A stretch of 64,000 bases of DNA from Ifrita kowaldi (Eukaryota > Chordata > Aves > Passeriformes > Cinclosomatidae). The notes below the pieces were generated by a model. The model searched no databases and was not told the origin of the DNA. It saw only the letters and a list, made by a program, of their open reading frames with translations. A program made the translations under genes and the position numbers. Of the stretch, positions 34,851 to 46,600 are shown in pieces. Positions within the stretch are counted from its first letter, which is position 1; each line of letters starts with the position of its first letter. The stretch lies in the NCBI GenBank assembly GCA_013398055.1, contig VZRS01001524.1, forward strand, positions 646,028 through 710,027, read 5' to 3'.

Positions 34851-37800
34851 TGAGAACATTTCTACCCTCAATTATTGTATTATCCTAAATGCTTAAAACT
34901 GTAAGTAATTTTAATAATGTATTTCTTATCCCCCAATAATTGCTCTCTACCTTTCTAGACTGAGGGATGCCTAGGTTAGAGTCCCTTTGCCCTTCTTTGG
35001 TACAGTTGTCTTTTGATTGTACCAGCATGCAAAATAGTGTAAAGATAAGGAGCTCCAAGTGTGTTTTGTAGATGTTGTATAGCACGGCACATTGGAAAAG
35101 CAATATTCATTTCAGTCTATGAAGTAGTGTAGAGGATAGACTATGATCTGGATTTGTACTTGATCCTTTGCTTAATAGAAGTTAATGGCAATGTACTAAT
35201 ATAATGGCCTGTTTACATGTAATTGAAAAATGACTGTTGCGATAATGTTGGTATTATGAAAAGCAAAGTGATTCTTTTGTTTTCCGTTATTGGTTCAATC
35301 GATCTGATCTGAAGTTTGGCTCTGGGTTGGGGTGGAGGAAGTTAACTTAAGTTTGACTTGTCATCCTGCTAATTTTGACTGTCTTCTTGGCCCAGCAGAA
35401 TCTTTTTATTTGGGGGAGGAAAGTATGTTTGCCACAGTGAACAGATAATGGTTGATACGAGATCTCATAAATAGTGGAGAAGCTGAAAAAAAAGAAATGT
35501 GGCTAGGATCCAGCATGTCTCCAGCTGTTAATGTAGGTACTAGATCCAAGTCACAGGCAATGTTGGAAACATGGCTTTAGCTTGGTTATGTGAAGCTGGG
35601 TAAACAAACTAAGATTATTACTCTCAGACAAGATTAATATCCCTTTTCTGCTGTGTTCTAGCTCTAGTGAGCACTTGGTTACCTGTCTTGTTTAGTCACC
35701 AGATCTCTCTGTGAGGTACTTTGATTTGTTTTAAATATCATTCAGCGAATCCGTAGGAAGGGAAAGAAAACTGAATAGAAAGCTAATGGAGAAGCCAGCT
35801 GGTCATTCCAGAGCTGCTGGGAAGGAAGCAAGCTGCTGTATTGGGTAAGCCATGTGTGAAACTGCCATCAGTTTTGTGTGTTCGGAGCCCTTGCTAGACC
35901 TCCACTCCCCTCATTCCATGTGAATGTTAACTGTCCTATTTTAAGGAGAGAAGAACAGGCTGCTGGTAGTTCAGTTTTCTCTAATAAAGCATAATAAAAG
36001 GCTAGTTTGCAACTTCAGACCAAAAAAAATTGTTATTGATCAGCAATACCATCATACTTCTGGAATTTGAAGTGATTATCTCTAGTTATCGGAAGTCCTT
36101 TCACTGTATTTTCCTTTCCTGTGTGATACCGCATTTCCAGTTTTGAGATGGATCCTAAACCTCTGTGAGTTGTCTTAGTAGAATGCTCTGTGTGTGATTT
36201 CTAGTCTGAATTCCCTTTTGATAAATCTTTAAAGTCATCATCCCTCCACTGTGATTTGTATTTACTAGGAATAAATGAGCTATTTGTCCCACTTTGAGTT
36301 TTCTCAGTGCATTAAAATTTTCTCTTAGTATTCTTTGGGCACTTTGTTGTTAAAACTTAGTATCTTTAATGCTTCCAAAAACTATCTGTGCTCATAGGGT
36401 AGCTATCACCTGTTACTGTTGCAGCGTTTGTGAATCAGGCAGCCCTTCTCAAAAAGTTTCCTGGAAGAAAATGGATTGTCAGTGAACCTGACTACAGTTC
36501 AGTCATGCAGTCCTTCAGTGCCAGCTGAGGGAGTTTGTGTCCCAAGTTGCTTGTTTGCATTTATTCAGTTGTGCTTACAAACCATTCTGTGAAGCAGATC
36601 AGTGAGCTGAGATGGCTGGGAAAAAAAAACCAAACCCGTCCAAGGGAGTTTTTCTTAACAGAAGTTTTTTCATAGCAGTTGTTGAGACTGAAGGAGTACA
36701 GTAGTATGAATGATCTTAAGAAAAAGACACTTGGAAAGAAGAATGCTCAGTCTTTTTGATCCTCCAGCCTCTTCACATCTTTTCCCCCAGCTTTTCCCGT
36801 TTCTTCCTTCAGTAGGATTGCTGTAGAGGAGTAGAGGCACCAAATGAACACCAAAATTTACTAACTGCTATTAAAGAGGTTAGAGTTACAAGCGAGTCAA
36901 AACTTACAAATTTAATTTTGATAAATACAATGCTAGGCATAGTAACTGCTTATGGTTCATAAATCTGACTCATTTAGGTAGTTTACTATGGGAGGGGGTT
37001 TGCCATTTCTGTTGACAATTACAGTCTTCTGCTTCTGCAACATACTATAAACTAATTCATTAAGTAGATGAATATAAGGTGTTCTTCTGCCTGTCTTGCT
37101 TGAGAATATCTGTGGCTATGATCTAGACTTCAAGGTGAAAAATCAGTGGGCATTTTCGGTACTTCATGGCATCAACCTCTCAAGAAAAGGTGGAAGTTCA
37201 TTTCCATTTTCAAAGTATATCGGTGTGCAGGCACATTTTACTGACTGCTACCACTAACTTCTGAATGGGTATATAAGTACTTTTCTTTGTTTTTGCATTT
37301 TAAGTGCCAGAGTAAGAATACAGCAGAACATGCTTAGTGTTGAATAATAGATGTAAAGCCATACATGCTGTATGACATAGAGTGTAGCTTGGTTGTGCAA
37401 ATTAAATGCGATAAATTAGATCTTTATATTGGAAGAGATTTTTTGAAAAACAGTGCATCTGGTGAATATTGTGCAATTATAAGTTCTTGAAGAGAAATGT
37501 TTAATATGGGGAAATTGTCATTTCAAGGTTACTAATTCTGTTGGTAACTATAAATAATATGGTAGGAAGGTGCTATGAAGCTAACTTTAGGGAAGACTGG
37601 AAAGCAAGTTTCTAGGCAATATGGAACCTTAAACTTCTTGCTTGCCAATTTTGAAATTTAGTTTGCCTTTTAACTTCCAGCAATAGTTTTATTTTGATGG
37701 TAGGTGTGACTTTTTGGCATTCCACTACAACAGATAGAGCTGTGACAAGACAGATGGGCAAGTCAGTACCATTTTATGCATGTAGCTTTTACACTGGTCT

Positions 37801-38549
37801 GGACTGCATTTCTTGTGCAGTAATTCCAGAAGATACTTCAGGGACACCTACTGTAAGTAACTTATGTCCTGCTCATTGAAGTCAGCTTGTTAAAACAGTA
37901 GCTCTTCCTACTTAATCTCAGTCAAAAACATTGAGGGAATGTTTCCCTGGAGAGAGACTTCCTATCCATGTGGAAAGGAACTGTTAAGCTACTGTCAGCC
38001 TATTGTGGTAACTAGCCCTATTTTCAGTCTCTGAGATAAACCGTAAACTGCCACAGCAGGAGCTGTTTCATGAGCTGTTTAGTCGTCTCTTCGGCACTGC
38101 CATCACTCACAAAGAGAGCAATGTGGACAATGGAGAAGTGTGTGGTTTATTGGCTCACATCTTTACTGTGTATCAAAGTTCTTCAGGGTTTGAAGCTGCT
38201 GTTGTGAATTTATGCTGCTGTGTAAGTAATGTATAGATGCATTTAAGTGTTTTGTGCCAGAAAATGATGCACGCTTTTTTTTTTTTGGTTATGATTTCAA
38301 TGGAGTTGTTAGACAAACTTTTGTACTTAAAAGAATGCTTTTGAAGACTATTTTTAGTGTAAAGCTCATAGTTGTTTTTAAAATGGCAGTCTGTACTGTT
38401 TATGATAAATGAGTTTGTGTCTTTTTGTGTATTCAGTACGAGATCTTTTTATCAGATGTTTTTTCAAGTACTGGGAAAGAAGAGCAAACGTTCCTCCCTT
38501 GTAGCAGGAATAGCTACCTATTTCTAGGCTAGCCTAGCCAGGCTAACCT

Positions 38550-38583
38550 AGCTTTTCCTAGGGTCTTAAACCCTAGAAAAGCT
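38550..38583. repeat. imperfect 14-bp hairpin with one bulge
   Basis: AGCTTTTCCTAGGGT (38550-38564) pairs with ACCCTAGAAAAGCT (38570-38583), with one bulged C and loop CTTAA. Just upstream is a cluster of CTAGCC/GGCTAACC short inverted words (38525-38550). The arms are too short for a canonical miRNA precursor. Confidence 0.75.
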
Positions 38584-40417
38584 TTGGAAAGAAAATTTTT
38601 GAACCTCTCTGAGAGTAGTTCTGTCAAAACAGTTGTAAACCAGATGTTAGTACTAAGAAAGCAAAAAAGTAAGTGTCCTGGGCTGCCGTACTTTTACTCT
38701 ATTATGGTAAACCTATTTTGAATGCTACGTGTATCCAGTCCCGTTTATCAGAGGTAAGAGCAGAGCTGAGGAAAAGCAGCAGTAGCTTGAATCAGCTTTT
38801 GTGTAAGAAGCAGCAGAATTGGTAAGATTCTTTATCTGGGAAATCTGGCTGGGTGGTGGGTCTGAACATTGTTACTGCACCATGAAGAGAGAAGGTGGGA
38901 AATGACGGGTTAATTTTCTGATGTAGTGGTGAAGGAAGTCAGATGAAGTGACAAGGTGCCAGCTGTGAAACAAGCCAAAGGATTTTTTTGTTCCTCTGGT
39001 CTCCCCTAGTCACCCATCTGAATATTTTTGTACTTGGGATCAAGCAGGACTTGAATTGGTGACCCAGTTGTGCATGAGGATGCCAGAGGCCCATTATAGC
39101 TGCTCTTACTGCAGTATCGTTTAGTGTCACTGATTATAAATGTGCTTAAAGCAGCTGGTATTTTGTGTCTAACCTTCCTGGTTTAAACAGTTTAATATGA
39201 TACTTTAAGCCATTACCTTTCCAGTTTTACTGTCATATTAAATGTGAATAGTAAATTCTTTAGAGAGAAGATTGCTTTCTCTTTGAAGCTGTAGAGCAAC
39301 TTCTCCAATATATGTATAGCAATTCTGAAACTCTATGGGACACTGATTACTGCTTTTGTTGGTGCTTTGAGGTTAATTCAAATGTTTCTGGTGCTGATAA
39401 TGTGCCTAAGATATCTTGAGTGAGGTGAAACTGCTCTTCAATTGACTGTATCCTATTTAATTCCCTGATCCCTAGCTGTTTGCATCCCAGTTACACATAC
39501 ATGTAGTTTCTAGAGAAAATACATTTGGATATACAAATGGTAACTTTATTACATAGTTTCACATTCTGGGTATTACTTATGAAGATTGTTCCTTGTGCAC
39601 TGTCTGGTCTTATTTTATAATTTTCAGTATTTTACTCTTCTAATTGAAGCATAGTGTTTCACAGGTAGTCTGACATAAAAGCATATTCACACTTACATAT
39701 AAATAGACTATATATTGTGGAATATGTGAGGAAAAATGCTTATTGATACAAATAACATACACTTTTGGGTTTCATATATGAAGAAAGGTCTCAAGATCTG
39801 TTGTTTTTCCTTCCTTATTATTTTCCACTCTTATTCTAACAGAGAGGAAAATTTATTTTACGTAAGAAATTTGACATGTAGAAATTCATCCTGTGCTGTA
39901 AAGCTCTATAGCTATGCTTAGTGGCAAAGCATGATTCTGTGTTGGAGATACCTCAGTTAGTATTTACCTTCAGCCAGCATAATGCTCAACATGTATTATC
40001 CCTACCAAGGTAATGCAGTTAGAATTGGCTTACGACCTTTTTAACTTCTTGGAATTTTGGAAAACTGGCAGTGATTTGAGTTTTGCATAAGTAATCCTGT
40101 ATTGAATGTTTTTGATGTGTTTTTCAATGCTTCTGGTGATTCTGTGGAGAGTCTCTGAGCTGGGAAGTTTGTATGTCCCCATCCTCATTTACATTAGTTG
40201 ATTTCATAGAACACTTCTCTTTCTATAAACTTGTCCCTTTCAGATTTTGTACACTTGTATAGTAGCAGAGGCACTGCTACTAAAGGTGTGTAAAGTCAGA
40301 AAAGATGAGCAGGTCTTCCATTACCTGAAGTTCTAGAGTCAGTCATATTGGTATTTCCAACACGTGGCTCCTTTAACCTAATTCTGGTTACCTCTTCTCT
40401 TGCTTCCCTTCCTTTAG

Positions 40418-40616
40418 AGACTCTACAGCGGTGGGTAATTCACTGGTCCATAAGCGGTCTCCTTTACGTCGCAGCCATAAGAGCTCAGCATCTCTGGCCA
40501 AGCTGTCGTTACGTGATGGACAGAAAGCCAAAAAGCCACTTTGTAAATTTGAGGAAGGTCAGGATGTCCTAGCTAGATGGTCAGATGGCTTGTTTTATCT
40601 TGGAACTATCAAAAAG
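40418..40616 (+). CDS. MTF2: MTF2 coding exon 2 (N-terminus and first half of Tudor)
   Basis: The exon is 199 nt. It starts with one base completing an Arg codon (the known start M-R-D-S), then DSTAVGNSLVHKRSPL. Its second half, CKFEEGQDVLARWSDG then LFYLGTIKK, is the first part of the Tudor domain, with Trp and Tyr of the aromatic cage. It ends AAG before GTAACC. Confidence 0.95.
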
Positions 40617-43600
40617 GTAACCACATTTTTTAACTTCACTGGAGTTGTAAAGTATCACATATTGTTCAAAATCGCAGTATTATTGTCTCGCTTATGTAGT
40701 ATTAAATACATTCTTCTGTTTAGTGCTTTTACTCATGGCTTCCACTATATTTCTGTCTTTCAGATAAACAAACTGAAACAGAACTGCTTCATTATATTTG
40801 AAGACAGTTCCAAATCCTGGGTTCTCTGGAAGGACATACAAACAGGCAAGAGCTTCCATGAAGTAGTCATTGTTTGGTATCTTATTTGTTTAGATTACTG
40901 TATTTGTTAAAAAACATGATTATGTTATATTCTTTTATTCTAATGAGTGGTATAACTTAATGTTATCCAGGATCAAAAATTGGGCAAATAAGAAAAAATA
41001 TTTTCAAACAACTCTGTCATTGAAGTTACTATTTTGTTTTGGGTTGGGCTTTTTTGTTTGTTTGTTTTCACATATGTGGGGTGGAGAAGACTTCTAAAAA
41101 TAATCACATTTGAGTTTGTTTGGATGGGAGTGGATTATGTTCTCTGCCTTAACAGAAAACTCCAGGTTTATGTTCTTTGTACTGTTTTCAGTTGAAACAA
41201 CATGATGTGGAAAGAAACTAAAACTTGGTAAATCTTACGTTTGAACAGAGTTTTGACATTTAAAAATGTAAAAGTAACACCATAACTGTTGCAGATAAGA
41301 AACCATTACAGGTTTTGGAGTATTCGTGTAGTATAAAGAAATGTGTAGTTATCAAGTGAGGCACCTATTGTATAATACCTTTTTGGTTTTCAGACATTTT
41401 GATAGTAGTTAATATTTTTATAACCTAATGCTAATGAAGCATGGAGGATAATTCCTTCTCAAAATCCATTACAGTTTCCTCATTGTACAAAAGCAATGGA
41501 AATCTGCTCTGGCTCTTGTTGATTCTTGATGTTTAAGCTGAACACTGTCTACTTGAAGGAGAAGCTCTGTATTTGTAATAGCAAAAAATCAACTACTTTA
41601 TTTCTTGAAGCTTGTAAAAAATGCTGTTCTCCTTCTGTATAGTGCTAGTTTATGACCTCTGATTCATTTATCCTAGCTATCAAAACTTAATGAATGAGTA
41701 AGAGAAAATTTCAAGTTGATGATCCTTATGGGTCCCTTCCAACTCAGAATATTCTGTAATTAAGAAGCTTGTATTTTAATCAGCTGTTGCATTGGTATGT
41801 GGTATAAGTGGAGCAAGACATAGTTTTGTTTCCAGTTTGCAAACTTACTTTTTTCTCTAACCTCTACCTTAGCTGTGTGTTTCTGTATGCTTGCAGATAT
41901 GTGTAACTAGTAGTAACAGTAGTAATGTTGGAGTTTAAGGCAGCTTTGGCAGATCTGTCAAAATGATATGCAAAGTGTGTACATATTTACATGGAAAGAA
42001 ACACAAAATAATATAAATACAAAAGATATATTAGTTGTCCGGATAGTATTTATTTATAGGTATTTTTAGCCTAAATTTACATTCTTTATTTAGTTACTGA
42101 ATTTTTATTGTTGATGTTGAGGAACCATGGACTGCATAGTCAGTAGGCAATATAGAGCTTATAAATATCTGATAGCTTATCATAAGTGATATAATTATTT
42201 GTAACATAGTCTGTACAAAATGTCTGAATATGTTCTTATTAAGAAGTTTGGCTCTGTAACAATGTGTTTCTACAGTGCATGCATCTGTAAGTGAAATTAT
42301 GAAGAAGTCTATACATGTGGTAACTGTTCCAACTGCAGATGTAATCTGAAAAAAATCACAATCTCGTCTTTGTCTAGGAGCCACTGAGAGTGGGGAAATG
42401 GTCTGTACAATATGTCAGGAAGAGTATTCAGAAGCACCAAATGAAATGGTTATATGTGATAAATGTGGGCAAGGTAACTAGATTTTTTTTCTATTTACTG
42501 CATTTTAAAAGATGTTTTGATTTGTTTCACAAAGGAGGATATTTGCCCGGCTATGACTGACTGCTCAACTGATCTTAAATTTTGTAGCCCTTAGTGGCTA
42601 TTAACAGCTCAGTGAAAGATGATAATCCATGTTAAAGTGACTAACACCTGTTCTGTAAGTCAAGATTATTTTTTTCTACTAAGAAAATTTAAAAGACCAT
42701 TTTGAGTGTGTTACCAATCTTTTTGTTCAGGTTTTTGGCACTTAATGATGGATAATGCCTTATAGTTGCATTAAAGTTATATATAGTTAATTCTGTGTAA
42801 GCTTCTTTTGTCATTTTAATAACAGTTTGGCTGATCATTTTTCATACAGGTTACCATCAGCTGTGTCACACACCAAATATTGATTCCAGTGTGATTGATT
42901 CAGATGATAAATGGCTCTGTCGACAGTGTGTCTTTGCAACAACAACAAAGGTGTGTTTCTAGAAAAGAAATGTTAATATGTCTCATATGGCATCTTTGTT
43001 TTTGAAATTGAAACAATAAAAAGATACGGCATTTTTTTCAGAGTTTTCTTTTTAATCTTTGATCTGAACACAAATTTTGTAGGTTGAGAAGTAATGCTGT
43101 TTTTAGAAATCAACAGTGTTTCACTTTTAAACAAGCGTGCTAGTATTAAAACATAAATGCACGTGAAAGTATTTGACTTGAAAGTTATGAAAACTTGTCT
43201 ACAATCAAATTAAAAGCTTTGGAAGTTTCAGAAGTGTATTACCTTTTTTTGTAAACTGATGTTATTGTTTTGGCCCAGAGAGGTGGTGCGCTTAAGAAAG
43301 GACCAAATGCCAAAGCACTGCAAGTCATGAAACAAACGTTACCATATAATGCAACAGACCTTGAGTGGGATGCAGGTCATAAAACCAATGTCCAGCAGTG
43401 TTACTGCTATTGTGGAGGACCTGGAGAGTAAGTAAATGGATAATATGTAGGAACTTTTCTCTAATGCAGCTGCAAACTTTGACTCTGTTCTTGTAGACTT
43501 TCTTGTGAACTTTCTTGTAGACTTTATTGTTACTTTCTGTTTCTGTTGTGTGTACATGTTAGAAACCGGATGCAAAGTGGGATTTTGAATTCTATATACA

Positions 43601-46600
43601 TTTTTTAAGTGTCTCACAGTGGGAAATTAATATTAATATCTTAATTAATTTCTTTTCTTCTCCCATGAAATATTTTGGTTTATTTTAATTTTGTCATGTG
43701 ACCACAGGTCATCACAGTACATTCTATAATGGGCAAGAAATGTTTTTTGTGTTGCTATTGTTGATGTGTTGAGTTTGGATGGAATTGTTTGTTAATGGTC
43801 TTGCAGTTCTAGGCAGTATTTTTCTGATGTTAACTCAGCTCTGTCATTAGTCACAAAGATATACGTACCTAGAGATTAGTTTATTAAATTTTGTTGGACT
43901 AGACAGCTGTCTGATTCTACCATAGCATCATATCCTGGTTTTCAGTCACTGGCAGGGGAAAGATGTTTTTTTTTTCCCTCTTATGGCATTAGAGTCCTTT
44001 GCTGGTTCTTTTTTACAAGAAAGGCAAGAAGAGGATTTCTTAAGCAGGTAGAGATGAGTACTCTGGTGTCTATATGAATGAGTGAATGAATAAAGTAGCA
44101 TTGAAGATTTGAAGTCAAGGCAAGTAAAGAGTCCCAAAAAGAAGCAAAGTTTTTGAGTGTATAGACACAGGACAGAGCTCTGGTTTGAGAATTTTGAGAC
44201 TTCAACAAACATGGCTGTCAGTTTTGCGTGGTTCCTTTTCTCAAGGGAGAAGCTGAAAAAGGAAAAGGTGTAAGCTGTGAGATTTCTTTTGAGGATTCAA
44301 GTAGTTGGGTCCCCAGAACAAATGTTTGTGACTTAATGCAGTTGTGTTGTGCTTTAGAAAATAACAAGGAAGCTAATCTGGTATGTCAGAAGGAGCTTGT
44401 ATGGAGTTCCTGAATTCTTATTATTGAGAATTAAAAGGTGGTTATCAGAGTAAATTAAATGGGTTTTTTTCTTAATTTAATAACTTAATTAATTCTTTTA
44501 CTAGGCTATCTTTTATTATTCCTAGTCTGTCTTTTCTAGTAATTCATTATGGAACTAAATGTTACTGAAATATCCCTAGAGATGACAGTTTTTTTCATAA
44601 ACTGTGAGAATCAGTTTGGGTCAAAAGATCTCTTCCTATGTAATTTAAACATAAGAAACAATTTTCAGTAACTTTTTAAACACATCTTGTTTTTCTCTCT
44701 GTTGTTGAAGCTGGTATCTAAAGATGTTGCAGTGCTGCAAATGTAAACAGTGGTTTCATGAGGCTTGTGTGCAGTGCCTCCAAAAGCCAATGCTTTTTGG
44801 TGACAGGTAAGAAAATTAAGCTGTATTTTATGGTTGTCTTTATTTAAAATGCGAGGGAAGTCTCGCATATGAGCTTTTATTGGGACATTGTAACACAGAA
44901 GTATTTTTCAAAAATGGGTTGAGTTTTGAGTAGTTTATACACAAGACCAGTGTTCAGGTGCCAGAAAAATGCAGTTCATCATCTCAGTTGAATGAGGGAT
45001 GCAGTGGTGGGTAGTGGAGAGGTAACCAATGGAGAGTTGGATTCCAGCTGTTACTGACTTCATTTTGTGTGGAAATCCCTTATACTATAGGTGTGGGAGA
45101 TGGGGTGCTTTAAAACCAAGCCCTTTAGTGGGCCTGTTAGGATAAAGGCTCTCGAGTTCCCAGTGTGTAGGTGACTCATCTCTTAAACAAGCAATGGCCA
45201 CCATGCTTGGAGTGGGCTGTTGGTGTGGGTGTGCAAGAGTTCCCTGCACTAACAGTGTAATGCATTGGAGAGAGCTGGAGGCATGCCTAGACTGAGGGGA
45301 ACTCTGCATCCTCTGTTCATGTGTGAGGAGTTAGGACAAAAAGAAATGAAAAAGAGTGCTGGTCTGTGCTTTTATTTTAAGAGGAACTTTGAGCACTTGC
45401 AGCAGATGAAAGAGGAAAACTGGAGAAGAGAATCAAAGAGCATTTAATTAATTATTTATTATAATTTTGTCTGGGAATTTTGCTGGAATGTTTGTATGAA
45501 GGAACTGAGTTAGGATGCAGGAATGAATGGGTCCTTAAAATGCATGTTTACGCTGGTGCACAGGTTTTTGCAGTTGAGAGATTGTGCTGGGGACATTACA
45601 GAGCATCTTCATTGATACCGTCACAGGTTGAGGGACTTTCTCAGGCAAAATGAAACAGTGGTAGCAGGATGAAATTGAAGAAGTACCTTGTATCTGGCCT
45701 AGTAGGTATCAGCACAGATTATAGAAGTTGCTAAAGTAAGAGAGGAAAGGGACTCACAAATATCATATGGCTGAGTTTCTAGCTTGCTTAATTTTCATTT
45801 TTTTTGTAATCAGGGTGTTAAAACACTGTGTGTGTGTATGGACACCCACCACCCAGACACACGTACATATACATATGTATATATTTTTAGGTTTTATACG
45901 TTCATTTGCTCAGTTTGCAGTTCTGGACCAGAATACCTCAAACGTTTACCCTTGAGATGGTAAGTATGAATTTTAAAAAAAAGCCTGAGTTGAATACATG
46001 CTCTGCTTTCCTTTTGGTGTTTTGGTTCTCCTTGCTAAAAAGGCAATCTACTTGTTAGCTTGAGCTGTTTCCCGAGTCATTCTTGCTGCATGTATGACCA
46101 GAAATAAATTTCTTTCAAAGTTTATCCTTAAGTGTAGAGATAATATTGTGATTGCATGCTCTTGGGATTCATTCCTGGGATCATTCAGTGAAGTAACAAG
46201 CAACTACTCACTTGTATATGTAAAGATTGAGATATCTAAGTTAAATATTTTTTGCAGATTTAGGATCCTGCCGTATTATGTAAGCCAAACATAGTGAGTA
46301 CCAGAGTACACATCTTGATACATTTTGTAATAGTTTCCTTGAGGAGTCATAATGGAACTAATCTGTAATAGAAATTATATCCAATTTAGTGGGCATATAC
46401 CTAGTGCTAACAAATACATGGTGGAAATTACTTCGTTAAATGTTAATTCACCAAAATACTTGCATGAATTCAGGACTGATAGATTCAAGTATGAATTCAG
46501 ACTTGCTTACATATCCCATGGTCCAGACCAGTTTTGGAGTTTGAAAAAATACCATGATGATGAGATGAGGCAGAGATGAAACTGAGTTGCGAAACAGAAG

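Larger units (their letters stand above)
31233..40417 (+). other. MTF2: MTF2 intron 1
   Basis: There is no coding exon here that fits MTF2 or another gene on either strand. The contents are a long degraded CR1 copy (33860-34850), an imperfect hairpin at 38550-38583, and otherwise unremarkable AT-rich sequence. The intron ends with a good tract and acceptor CCTTCCTTTAG. Confidence 0.75.

Noticed and set aside
38550..38583. miRNA precursor
   Set aside because: Stem of only 14 bp and a 5-nt loop; too short for Drosha/Dicer processing.
40431..40910. 159-codon open frame covering two MTF2 exons
   Set aside because: It is MTF2 exon 2 read through the intron into exon 3 and past its donor; splicing gives the correct family protein.
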